From the NCBI RefSeq assembly GCF_003259255.1, contig NZ_QGOL01000015.1:1-64000 (forward strand): a stretch of DNA of 64,000 nt, given 5' to 3'. This stretch comes from Algoriphagus litoralis. GTDB lineage: Bacteria; Bacteroidota; Bacteroidia; Cytophagales; Cyclobacteriaceae. The notes below the pieces were generated by a model. The model ran no database searches, was not told the DNA's origin, and saw only the letters and a list, made by a program, of their open reading frames with translations. Below, piece by piece: positions 45,088-53,672 of this stretch (positions are counted from its first letter, which is position 1; every line of letters begins with the position of its first letter). Made by a program: the position numbers and the translations under genes.

Positions 45088-46245
45088 ATGAAAAAAGTGC
45101 TCCATGTCTCGAGAGACAATAAGTTTTTGGATTTTGCCATTAATTGTTTTGAACAAGTGAACCATGGGCAAAACTATTACATGGTAATCGATAAGGATAG
45201 GAATAAGGAGTCCGTTTCGTATGTCAAATACGAATCCATTCATCCTGAATCGCTTTCTAATGCGGTTGAATTGATCGGTACCCAAAGCTTCATTTCTCAG
45301 TTTAAAGCTGTCATTTTCCATGGAATATCTCCAGTAGAAAAACAGGTTCTGGATGCGATTCAGACCGATATCAAAGTGATTTGGTTTGGATATGGATTTG
45401 ATTATTATCCTTTGATTGATTTTTTCATGCTTCGGTATCTGGACAAGAAAACCAAAAAATACTGGTATCAAGAAAAAAATGGATTGGCCAAAATTGGTTT
45501 GCGAATCAATGAATTAATCCCGTTTTGGACATTTTTCAAATCCAGAAATGAGCTAAAATCTGTAGATCGAGTTGATTATTTTGCTCCAGTACTCAAGCAA
45601 GAATATTATGAGATCAAAGCGAAACATCCTGGATTCAGAGCAGAGTATATTGATTGGAATTACGAATTAGGGAAAGAGATTTTTGACAGCATCGGCCAAG
45701 AATTTGCCACAGGAAAAAATTTCTTAGTTGGTAACAGTGCTTCCATCACCAATAACCATCTTGATTGTTTTTCTTTATTGACCCCGCAGATAATTGGTTC
45801 CAATAAAGTTCTAGTTCCTTTGAGTTATGGATTTCCTAAAAGGTTCAAAAACATAATTAAATCAGAAGCTAAATCTAGATTCAAAGAGAAATTCGAACCT
45901 TTAGAGGAGTTTATTCCATTTCATGACTATTTATCCAGATTGAAATCTTGCGGATATGCTCTTTTTGGAAGTATAAGACAGCAAGCACTGGGAAACATTT
46001 ATATGTGTCTTGCTTTGGGGATTAAAGTATACTTGCATCCCGATAATCCAATACTGGATGAATTAAGGAATCAAGGTTTTCATCTTTTTGATTTCAATCA
46101 ACTGAAAAATGAAAGTCCTGCTGAAAGACCCCTGCCTGAGACCCAGAAAAAAGAAAACAGAGAGCTGATGCGACAGATGTCTTTAAAGGAAAATTACCTG
46201 CAAAAGACGAAAAATCTTATTAGTCTAATCGATTCGTTTGAATAA
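45088..46245 (+). CDS. WecF-like TDP-Fuc4NAc transferase (GT56)
   Basis: A 385-residue glycosyltransferase of the 4-alpha-L-fucosyltransferase/WecF type. The pattern of MKKVLHVSRDNKFLDFAINCF, AVIFHGISP, IWFGYGFDYYPL, LVGNSASITNNHLDCF, VLVPLSYGFP and the GSIRQQALGNIYMCLALGIKVYL core agrees with E. coli WecF (HVLGSD, VGNSGDRSNEH, PMGYP, ARQQGIGTLCLL). It would add Fuc4NAc from TDP-Fuc4NAc to the lipid-linked precursor, matching RffA in the same operon. Confidence 0.82.
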   Translation: MKKVLHVSRDNKFLDFAINCFEQVNHGQNYYMVIDKDRNKESVSYVKYESIHPESLSNAVELIGTQSFISQFKAVIFHGISPVEKQVLDAIQTDIKVIWFGYGFDYYPLIDFFMLRYLDKKTKKYWYQEKNGLAKIGLRINELIPFWTFFKSRNELKSVDRVDYFAPVLKQEYYEIKAKHPGFRAEYIDWNYELGKEIFDSIGQEFATGKNFLVGNSASITNNHLDCFSLLTPQIIGSNKVLVPLSYGFPKRFKNIIKSEAKSRFKEKFEPLEEFIPFHDYLSRLKSCGYALFGSIRQQALGNIYMCLALGIKVYLHPDNPILDELRNQGFHLFDFNQLKNESPAERPLPETQKKENRELMRQMSLKENYLQKTKNLISLIDSFE

Positions 46246-46291
46246 GATCAAAAAAACGCAACTAATTAATAGAATCCATCGCGAATAAATT

Positions 46292-46340
46292 GTCCCAAAA
46301 TCCTGTTAATCGGTAATTCTAAAATTACAATTCTTGGGAC
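46292..46340. repeat. Nested inverted repeat in the only long gap of operon A
   Basis: GTCCCAA (46292-46298) pairs with TTGGGAC (46334-46340), and inside GTAATT (46313-46318) pairs with AATTAC (46323-46328). It lies in a 183-base gap between the WecF-like gene and the first GT2 gene, with no other clear feature; it might be an RNA hairpin or binding site. Confidence 0.35.
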
Positions 46341-46428
46341 TATTCATGTCTCTGAGTTTTTAGACGTTCAGATTGATTTTGCTTCGAGGAAAAGAATCGA
46401 ATAAAACCAGAAGTGATAGTACAGATTC

Positions 46429-47304
46429 ATGATAAATAAAATTCTCGTTTCCATCATAATTCCCACATTTCGAGAATGGGACTTACTTAGATCTTGCTTA
46501 GAGGCTTTGGCCAAGCAGTCTTTTCCCATGGAGAAAGTTGAAATTATTGTAGTCAATAATGATCCAAACAATCCTAAACCTGAAGATTTAATTCTTGAAC
46601 CGAATGTGACACTATTGACCCAGCCAAGGCCTGGATCCTATGCGGCCAGAAATATGGGTCTTGACCATTCTCAAGGTCAGTATCTTGCCTTCACTGATTC
46701 TGATTGTATACCCAATACCGATTGGCTGAGCCAAGGAATTCGTCTCTTGGAAGGAAGATTTGATCTTGTTGGGGGAAAAATGGAGTTCTTTAAGCCCGAA
46801 GGCGGTGATCATCAGGCTTTTTTGTTCGAAAGTCGATTTTCGTTTCGGCAGGACAGAAATGTCCTTCAAAACAAGCAAAGTATCACAGCGAACCTATTTG
46901 TTAAAAAAACGGTGTTTCAGGATGTAGGACCTTTTGATGAAAGCTTGATGTCTGGTGGGGATTACGAATGGACAAGGCGGGCTACCGATGCTGGGTATAC
47001 CATTGCCTATGGAGACAAGGCAATAGTGAGACATCCCTCCAGAAAAAATTTTCAGGCACTGATCAATAAGAAAAAGCGGACTTCAGGTGGGATGTATTTC
47101 AGTTTTTTCAGGAGTTATTCTCCGATCAGGAAATTGAGTTTCACACTCTGGATTCTCCGTCCACCCATTACGATTTTTGGATTTAATAATTTGAGTTTAA
47201 AAGAAAAAATCATCCTCTTTCAAGCCCGCTGGTATTTGGAGTGGGTGGGGGTAAAAGAAATGGCGGATTTACATTTTAGCAAAAAAAGCGCTAGGAGGGA
47301 ATAG
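46429..47304 (+). CDS. Family 2 glycosyltransferase
   Basis: A 291-residue GT-A enzyme: SIIIPTFREWDLLRSCLEAL, EIIVVNNDP, the metal-binding DSDC (AFTDSDCIP) and GPFDESLMSGGDYEWTRRA. It adds one sugar to the lipid-linked repeat unit. The sugar donor cannot be read from sequence. The stop is directly followed by the ATG of a second GT2. Confidence 0.9.
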   Translation: MINKILVSIIIPTFREWDLLRSCLEALAKQSFPMEKVEIIVVNNDPNNPKPEDLILEPNVTLLTQPRPGSYAARNMGLDHSQGQYLAFTDSDCIPNTDWLSQGIRLLEGRFDLVGGKMEFFKPEGGDHQAFLFESRFSFRQDRNVLQNKQSITANLFVKKTVFQDVGPFDESLMSGGDYEWTRRATDAGYTIAYGDKAIVRHPSRKNFQALINKKKRTSGGMYFSFFRSYSPIRKLSFTLWILRPPITIFGFNNLSLKEKIILFQARWYLEWVGVKEMADLHFSKKSARRE

Positions 47305-48261
47305 ATGTTTAGTATTATCTGTCCAGTTCATAACAAGGAAAATGAGTTGAAGGAGACCATTGATTCAGTTTTTGATCAAGAGGTTCAGGATTTTCAATTG
47401 ATCTTAGTGGAAAATGCCTCGACTGACAATTCAATGGAGGTCATTCAATCTTACTCTGATGAACGAATTCATGTAATCAGAGCTGGGAAGATCGGCCCAG
47501 GTGCCGCCAGAAATCTTGGGGCTGACCATGCGATTTTTCCGTGGATCGTATTTTTAGATGCTGATGATGTATGGAAAAGAAATCATTTGTCAAACTTCAA
47601 AAGAGCCATAACCTCCCATCCTGACCGTTTCTTTTTTTCCACCTCTTGGGAAATTTGGACAAAAGCATCCAGTCTTCCCACCCCAATCTCGAATGTATTC
47701 CCTAAGGATGAGGAATTTTTAAAATTACCCGAGGTTCTCGCTCTAAGTATAAAAAACTTACCTCCATTCTGGACCTCTGCAATTGCAGTTTCGAAAGAAG
47801 CGTTTTTGACAGTAGGAGGCTTTCCAGCAGCTCTGCCTGCCCATGGCGAGGATGTGGCGCTGTGGGTGAAATTACTTCATAGCCAGCAGGGAATTCACTT
47901 TATTAATAATGCCAGTGCCAAGTATAGGATTGACGGAACCAACATGACTTCCAATAGCTTTTTTCAGGGGCAGATTTACCAGGTGAGTTTTCCAGGACAC
48001 ATTTATCAGGCCATAGAAAAGGTGCTAACCGAAACAATTGATCCCAACTTGGCTCGGTTATGGAAAAAGTTTGGCAACAAATATCAGTACTCAGCCCTTT
48101 CGAAAGCATTGATCTCAGGTACATTCAAATCAGAATATTTGAATTATCTTTTTCCAGAGACTGATTTAAAACCCACTTTGGTGAAATTTCTCTTCAGGAA
48201 TAGTTCACTTAGGAATATTTTCAAATCATATTTACTGAAAAACGATAGATTCCATGGCTAA
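47305..48261 (+). CDS. Family 2 glycosyltransferase
   Basis: A 318-residue GT-A enzyme: FSIICPVHNKENELKETIDSV, LVENASTDNS, GPGAARNLGA, FLDADDVW (DxD) and ALPAHGEDVALWVKLL. It starts right after the previous GT2 and its end overlaps the wzz gene by 8 bases. Acceptor and donor unknown. Confidence 0.9.
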   Translation: MFSIICPVHNKENELKETIDSVFDQEVQDFQLILVENASTDNSMEVIQSYSDERIHVIRAGKIGPGAARNLGADHAIFPWIVFLDADDVWKRNHLSNFKRAITSHPDRFFFSTSWEIWTKASSLPTPISNVFPKDEEFLKLPEVLALSIKNLPPFWTSAIAVSKEAFLTVGGFPAALPAHGEDVALWVKLLHSQQGIHFINNASAKYRIDGTNMTSNSFFQGQIYQVSFPGHIYQAIEKVLTETIDPNLARLWKKFGNKYQYSALSKALISGTFKSEYLNYLFPETDLKPTLVKFLFRNSSLRNIFKSYLLKNDRFHG

Positions 48262-49315
48262 TGAACCGATTGACATAGGGGATTTGATTCAGTATTTCGG
48301 AAAGGAAAAAAGGAAAATTTTTCGCTTCCTGATCATGTTTGTTGTACTGGGCATTGTTGTGATTCTTTTCACCCGAAATCACTTCACGTCTACCTTGAAA
48401 TTTATTGCTCAGACCAATTCAGGATCAGGTAATCTCATGAGTCAGCTGGGTGGATTGTCAGGCTTAAATCTTGGATCAATAAATTCCGGTGATCAATCTA
48501 GTCTCTCACCACAATTGTATCAAGAAATCGTCTACAGCTATCCATTCCTTTGGAAACTAAGTAGGCAAGAAGTAGAATTAGGTGGCAAGAAAATTAGATT
48601 GGGTGAATACGTGGAAGAAAATAGAAGACCTTCGATGACTTCACTTGTGAAAAAATACACGATTGGCCTGCCTAGTCTATTTTCACAAAACCAAGCGGCA
48701 CCAATCGATTTAGAAACTGAAATTCCGGATTCTCTCATTTTCTCCAGACGAGAATTGGTTCCTTTGTTCAATGAGTACAGGAAGATTATTTCTTTGGAAA
48801 ATGATCCCAAAACAGGTGTAATTACTTTACAAACAGAAACTCTTTCACCTGAAATCTCTGCGCAAGTTGCAGTATATGTATATAATATACTTTCTGAATA
48901 TGTAATTGAATTCAAAACCGAAAAGGCTAAACACAATGTTGAGTTTATAGAAAGTCAATTTCAGAAGGCACAAAATAAATTTGTAGAAACTCAGAATAAG
49001 TTGTCTTCTTTCAGAGACCGCAACCAAAATTTGAATTTCTCTACGGCTAGAGCTCAGGAGGAGCGATTGCAGGCCGAGTTTACACTGGCAAGTAATCTAT
49101 ATACCAATCTGGCAGTGCAACTGGATCAGGCAAGGATTAAATATCAAGAAGATATTCCCCAACTAACAATCATTAATCCGCCTGTTGTTTCTTATCAAAC
49201 CTCAAAGCCAAATATTCCTTTGATTATGGCAGTATCCATTTTTATGGGAATTTTACTTGGGGCTACTTGGGTTTTGATTCTATATCTCAAAATGTATTTA
49301 CTAAAAGGTGAATAA
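48254..49315 (+). CDS. wzz: Wzz-type chain-length regulator without kinase domain
   Basis: A 353-residue polysaccharide co-polymerase. Two transmembrane helices flank a periplasmic coiled-coil part (FRFLIMFVVLGIVVILF at about 21-37 and IPLIMAVSIFMGILLGATWVLIL near the end with the proline-rich NPPVVSYQTSKPNIP). There is no Walker A motif or Tyr tail, so it is a Wzz of the non-kinase type, serving operon A. It sets the polymer length with the Wzy-like next gene. Confidence 0.85.
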   Translation: MANEPIDIGDLIQYFGKEKRKIFRFLIMFVVLGIVVILFTRNHFTSTLKFIAQTNSGSGNLMSQLGGLSGLNLGSINSGDQSSLSPQLYQEIVYSYPFLWKLSRQEVELGGKKIRLGEYVEENRRPSMTSLVKKYTIGLPSLFSQNQAAPIDLETEIPDSLIFSRRELVPLFNEYRKIISLENDPKTGVITLQTETLSPEISAQVAVYVYNILSEYVIEFKTEKAKHNVEFIESQFQKAQNKFVETQNKLSSFRDRNQNLNFSTARAQEERLQAEFTLASNLYTNLAVQLDQARIKYQEDIPQLTIINPPVVSYQTSKPNIPLIMAVSIFMGILLGATWVLILYLKMYLLKGE

Positions 49316-50555
49316 ATCGGCTAGACTTGACCCACTTTTTGAAATACTAAAGTGGGTTTTGTTTTTCATGACCTTCAGCTATCTGAGCGTGGATTGTGTC
49401 AATGGAGTGCTGATGAGGATGGGAGTAGGAATCAGTATTTCTCAACTTTTCAAAATGGGAATGCTGGCAGGAATGCTCCTATTCCTACTTTGGAAGAATC
49501 TGAATTACTTTTTGATTGCGATGGGAATGATTCTTTTTTTTCTGCTTCCTCTTTTGGTCAAATCGATGCTTACTGGGGATACATCCACGGTAGTAGGGAA
49601 TTTTGGATACAATTTGAAACTATTATTTTTCCCAATTTCTTTTCTGTTCTTTTCAAGTGTGGGGATTTTGGACAGTAAAAAGGACACGATTATTTCAGCA
49701 TTTGCTTGGATTAATTTTTCGTTGATAGCGATAAATATCTTCTTGGGAGTACTAGGAATAGGCTACAGTCAATATGATGGGCCAGAAGGTCAGGGTATTG
49801 GAGGACGGGGTTTTTTCTTCGCTGGTAATGAAGTGGCAGGGATCTTTGTCCTTTTTGCCGGTGTCTGTTGGCATTTAAGTAAAAGCTGGAACGGCTTATT
49901 GCGTTTAGTCTTTTTTTTATTTTTAGTGATTTTAGGAGTTTTGAATACCTCAAAAACCGCGATCCTAGGAATTCTGATTGTAACTTTCTTTTTAGAACTT
50001 CCTAAGTTTTTCAACAAAAGGCTTTCATTTGGCAGATTTTTAGGATTGATTTTCCTCCCAGTTTTTGGGTTTTTGATAACTGTTGGCGTCTATTGGGGAA
50101 TCCAGGCTACAGGGCTAATAGATCGTATCGCCTTTTTTTATCAAAGGATGGATTTGCTCACTTTTATTCTTTCGGGAAGAAACGAAATGGTATCCTCAGC
50201 GCTATCTTTTTATGGGGTAGCCTATGGTTTTTGGGAGTATCTAATCGGAGTAGGTAACCTTGAATTTTTGGAGCTAATGCGGCAATACCATGGCGAAGCA
50301 CACACCATAGAAATTGATTTTTTTGATCTCTTATTTATGAACGGTTGGATGGGAATGGGATTGATAATGAGTTTTTACTTATTTGTTTTTCTCCGGGGTT
50401 TCGTTGAACCCTCACATTTGAAAACGACACCCATGATTCCCATCAATTTTACTCTGTTGTTGATCTCATTAATGGCGGGTCACATATTTAACTCAGCGAT
50501 GCTTGGAATAAGCTTGGGATTTTTTAATGGACTCAAAGCCTACAAGGTTCAATGA
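49308..50555 (+). CDS. Polysaccharide polymerase or O-antigen ligase-family membrane protein (Wzy-like)
   Basis: A 415-residue membrane protein with about 11 helices and a large periplasmic loop (residues about 270-345) containing LSGRNEMVSS and HGEAHTIEIDFFDLLFMNGWMG, the Wzy_C/WaaL-type motif. By context with Wzx and Wzz it is most likely the repeat-unit polymerase. The GTG start at 49308 overlaps wzz by 8 bases. Confidence 0.8.
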   Translation: MNKSARLDPLFEILKWVLFFMTFSYLSVDCVNGVLMRMGVGISISQLFKMGMLAGMLLFLLWKNLNYFLIAMGMILFFLLPLLVKSMLTGDTSTVVGNFGYNLKLLFFPISFLFFSSVGILDSKKDTIISAFAWINFSLIAINIFLGVLGIGYSQYDGPEGQGIGGRGFFFAGNEVAGIFVLFAGVCWHLSKSWNGLLRLVFFLFLVILGVLNTSKTAILGILIVTFFLELPKFFNKRLSFGRFLGLIFLPVFGFLITVGVYWGIQATGLIDRIAFFYQRMDLLTFILSGRNEMVSSALSFYGVAYGFWEYLIGVGNLEFLELMRQYHGEAHTIEIDFFDLLFMNGWMGMGLIMSFYLFVFLRGFVEPSHLKTTPMIPINFTLLLISLMAGHIFNSAMLGISLGFFNGLKAYKVQ

Positions 50556-51616
50556 TTCGGATTTACCTGATTTCTAACATGTACCCAACTGAAGCGTTTC
50601 CTTCTTTTGGTGTGTTTGTGAAAAATTTTGCGGAGTCCATTCAGGATGACCAATTCAGGATTTCCTCTCGCACGCTGATCAAAGGGAAAAAATCAAAGTT
50701 GAGCTTGGTCTGGAGTTATCTTCGCTTTTCAATAGATGTTTTCTTCAAGGCCAATTTTTCTTCCTATGACATCATTTATGTCCACTATGTTCAGCATAGT
50801 TTGGTTCCATTGAATTTTTGGTTTAGAAGAAAAGGAAAACTTATTCTCAATGCACATGGGTCCGATTTGACCTTTGATGGTCTTTTTTACCGTTTGATGC
50901 GGAAGTTGAATAGTAAGTTTTTCATAGAATCTGATCTGATGGTTATACCATCTTCTTTTTTCAAAGAAAAAGTAATTAGCCTTGGCGTCAAGGAAGAAAA
51001 AATTTACGTTTATCCTTCAGGTGGGATAGACTTGGAATTATTTCAACCAAAAGTCAAAAAAGAAGAATTTCTGTATCGAATTGGATACTTAGGACGTTTG
51101 GATAAAGGAAAAGGAATTGAGGCCTTGATTCAAGCATTCGCCAAGCTTAAGAATAGTCAAGTGTATCATTTGGAATTGGTGGGAGCGGGGCAAGAGGAAC
51201 AAAGTCTGAGAGCACTTGCCGATAGGGTAGGGATCTCTGAAAGGTGTACCTTTGCAGGAGTAAAAAAGCAGGAAGAATTGCCAATAATTTTCTCAACTTG
51301 GGATGTCATGGTTTTTCCTTCTGAATTGGAAGAAAGCTTAGGTTTGGTTGGTCTTGAAGCCATGGCTTGTGGGCTTCCTGTCATCGGTTCTGCTAATGGA
51401 GGAATAGGGACCTATTTACGTGATGGAATAAATGGATTTTCATTTGCTCCGGGAAATGTGGAGGATTTGAAAAATAAAGTCGATAAATTCTTTGGGTTGA
51501 ATCTTGAAGATTTAAAAAAATTAAAAGAAAATGCAATTAGCACAGCAGCAAGATATAGTAGAAAAACCGTCAATAAAGAATTTAAAAATAGAATCAAAGA
51601 ACTCCTTCAATCCTAA
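50552..51616 (+). CDS. Family 4 glycosyltransferase
   Basis: A 354-residue GT-B enzyme with N-terminal ISNMYPTEAFPSFGVFVKNFAE and C-terminal IGYLGRLDKGKGIEALI, LVGAGQEE, and the E-x7-E motif in SELEESLGLVGLEAMACGLPVIG. Retaining transferase; sugar unknown. ATGA overlap with the previous gene, and a long 86-base overlap with the next. Confidence 0.92.
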   Translation: MIRIYLISNMYPTEAFPSFGVFVKNFAESIQDDQFRISSRTLIKGKKSKLSLVWSYLRFSIDVFFKANFSSYDIIYVHYVQHSLVPLNFWFRRKGKLILNAHGSDLTFDGLFYRLMRKLNSKFFIESDLMVIPSSFFKEKVISLGVKEEKIYVYPSGGIDLELFQPKVKKEEFLYRIGYLGRLDKGKGIEALIQAFAKLKNSQVYHLELVGAGQEEQSLRALADRVGISERCTFAGVKKQEELPIIFSTWDVMVFPSELEESLGLVGLEAMACGLPVIGSANGGIGTYLRDGINGFSFAPGNVEDLKNKVDKFFGLNLEDLKKLKENAISTAARYSRKTVNKEFKNRIKELLQS

Positions 51617-52307
51617 GGTTGCAATAGTCAATGGGATCAAGATTTATGGATTTCCAGATAAACTGACGCTGATCAACTATGCTACAGGCATGAACAAATT
51701 GCTAGTAGCTGTCAATGCTGAAAAAATCTATAATGCTGACCAAGAGCTTAAAGAAGTAATCAATCAAAATATTGGATATCCTGATGGGGTGGGAGCTGTA
51801 TGGGCTCTCAAACAAAAAGGAATAAACGATGTAACAAAAATCCCTGGAGTCGAATTATGGCTGGAAATCGTCAGACAACATCATATCGATAAAAAATTCT
51901 ATTTCATAGGGGCTAAGGAAGAGGTGATTCAGGGCGCTGTTTCCAAATTAAAAAGAGAATTTCCCGGTGTACAAGTAGTAGGATTCCGGAATGGTTACCT
52001 GAAAGATGGGGACCAAGAGATTTTGATTCAAAATATTGAGGCTACGAGACCGGATTATGTTTTTGTAGCGATGGGAAGCCCCACACAAGAACGTCTGATG
52101 ATAGCCATGTCCCAGCGATTTCCAGCAGTTTATTTAGGACTGGGAGGGAGCTTTGACATCTATTCTGGTAAAACAAAAAGAGCACCTGAGATCTTTATCC
52201 GCTATAAACTAGAATGGCTCTATCGATTATTAGCAGAACCTAAACGAGCCGCAAGACAGATCAAATTGGTTGATTTTGCTTGGAAAATGATCAACAAAAA
52301 GTATTAA
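51531..52307 (+). CDS. WecG/TagA/CpsF family glycosyltransferase
   Basis: A 258-residue GT26 enzyme. The family core from residue 30 shows VNGIKIYGFPDKLTLINY, VAVNAEKIYNADQ, YPDGVGAVWALK, PGVELWLEI, FYFIGAKEEV, RPDYVFVAMGSPTQERLM and GLGGSFDIYSGKTKRAPE. Relatives transfer ManNAcA (WecG) or ManNAc (TagA) to the lipid-linked first GlcNAc. ATG 51531 is the only start in this frame; thus the first 28 codons overlap the end of the GT4 gene. It ends operon A, converging with a beta-helix gene (4-base overlap). Confidence 0.9.
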   Translation: MQLAQQQDIVEKPSIKNLKIESKNSFNPKVAIVNGIKIYGFPDKLTLINYATGMNKLLVAVNAEKIYNADQELKEVINQNIGYPDGVGAVWALKQKGINDVTKIPGVELWLEIVRQHHIDKKFYFIGAKEEVIQGAVSKLKREFPGVQVVGFRNGYLKDGDQEILIQNIEATRPDYVFVAMGSPTQERLMIAMSQRFPAVYLGLGGSFDIYSGKTKRAPEIFIRYKLEWLYRLLAEPKRAARQIKLVDFAWKMINKKY

Positions 52308-53629
52308 AATTCATCAATTCCAGTTTTGGATTTGTGCTGAATCAGATTGTTTTTTCCTCTTTTTTCAACCTGTTCTATTTGGTTTACAGAGAAATCATAA
52401 AACCCATAAAGTTGTGTTTTAGTAGCTTGGGTGTCAGTGCATTCATTTTCCTTGAAAGTAGTGTTGGATACAAATTCCTTCAAAGCGAATGCGCCTCTTG
52501 TTGAGAGGGTTACACCCCGCTGATTGCCATTGACAGCTTTGTTATTCACAACCTCCGAGTTAGACATTTGACGGAATAAAAACCCGTGCAATCCACTCTC
52601 AACGGCAATGTTTTTTGAAAAAAACAGTTGATTGGATACTTCTGGAAATGGATGGCTTGCAGTTTCAATCCCAAATCCAATTCCACAACCTAAGGCTTTA
52701 TTGTTTATGAGTTGAGTTTCTGATTGAGGGACATGAATTCGAAAACCATAATTGCTGCAATTTTCTGCAATCGAATTTTCAATAAGTGCTCCCTTTTTGT
52801 AAGCAATAGCAAACCCAGAACCAAACCCTTTCTCAGGTGAAGGCCCGCCTTTTGCAGAACAGTTTAAAACTGTGAGGTCATTGACAATAAGGTAGTATCC
52901 GTTATCCTCAAACCAATTTTCGGCATGATTCCCAATAAAAGTTATGTTGTTTCCGTCAGCAAAAAATCCAGTACCTGCTCCGATACTTTTGGAACCGATG
53001 ACTTTAGATCCATTGTCCATAGTCAATATGCCTCTTGGTCTTCCTGAGTTATTTTTGGACGTGAACGCATGAGCGTTTTGACTTACTACTCCGGAAATGG
53101 TGTTTTGAGAATTTTCTCCTTTGAAATCATAAAATGCAACACCATGCCATGTGTTAGTTGTAGAGACATTCCTTATACTGCTGTTGGTGCAGTTTCTTAA
53201 ACAAATGCCTCCTTTAGCACCTGTCGCGTTTTTCGCAAATCTCCCATCTACGCCAATGTTTTCTAGTGTGATATTCTTATTGATAGTAGAGGGAACCGTA
53301 GTAATTAAAGCTTGGTTTTTGGTGTTTGCCCAATTACCTTCATTCTCTTGCCTGAAAAAGATGCTTTTGTCCATATTTTCACCTTTGAGGTGGATATTTG
53401 ATTTTAGAATAATCGCATCATGAAGGAGATATTTTCCTTCGGGAACGACAAGTACTCCACCTCCAACAGCATAAAGGCTGTCGATCAGTTTGTTTATTAT
53501 CGTAGAATTATCAGAAGAGCCTGAAGGATCCGCTCCTGAATGCAAAATATTGACTTCCTGACCCTGCAAGGTGCATATTAGAGATAGATTGAATGTCAAA
53601 AGCAAAAGTATTTTGAAAAGGAATTTCAT
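52304..53629 (-). CDS. Secreted right-handed parallel beta-helix protein
   Basis: A 441-residue exported protein with a signal peptide (CTLQGQ) and an N-terminal pectate-lyase-type start (ADPSGSSDNSTIINKLIDSL, GGGVLVVPEGKYLL) followed by repeated beta-helix coils (NITLENIGVDG, NSSIRNVSTTN, NDLTVLNCSAKG, SIAENCSNYGFRI, LINNKALGCGIGFGI). Such proteins are polysaccharide lyases, epimerases or hydrolases. Opposite orientation between two capsule operons suggests it acts on the polymer made there, an inference. No catalytic residues can be assigned with confidence. Confidence 0.82.
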   Translation of the reverse strand: MKFLFKILLLLTFNLSLICTLQGQEVNILHSGADPSGSSDNSTIINKLIDSLYAVGGGVLVVPEGKYLLHDAIILKSNIHLKGENMDKSIFFRQENEGNWANTKNQALITTVPSTINKNITLENIGVDGRFAKNATGAKGGICLRNCTNSSIRNVSTTNTWHGVAFYDFKGENSQNTISGVVSQNAHAFTSKNNSGRPRGILTMDNGSKVIGSKSIGAGTGFFADGNNITFIGNHAENWFEDNGYYLIVNDLTVLNCSAKGGPSPEKGFGSGFAIAYKKGALIENSIAENCSNYGFRIHVPQSETQLINNKALGCGIGFGIETASHPFPEVSNQLFFSKNIAVESGLHGFLFRQMSNSEVVNNKAVNGNQRGVTLSTRGAFALKEFVSNTTFKENECTDTQATKTQLYGFYDFSVNQIEQVEKRGKNNLIQHKSKTGIDEF

Positions 53630-53672
53630 TTCTCCGGAAAGGTTGATTCGTTCGCTTAAGATAATTAATCAA

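Noticed and set aside
52304..53629. Phage tailspike or prophage remnant
   Set aside because: No other phage genes are near; the signal peptide and capsule context fit a secreted glycan-acting protein better.
53571..53672. ATG 53571 as start of wzi
   Set aside because: It would overlap the start of the divergent beta-helix gene and add 34 residues before a good signal peptide.
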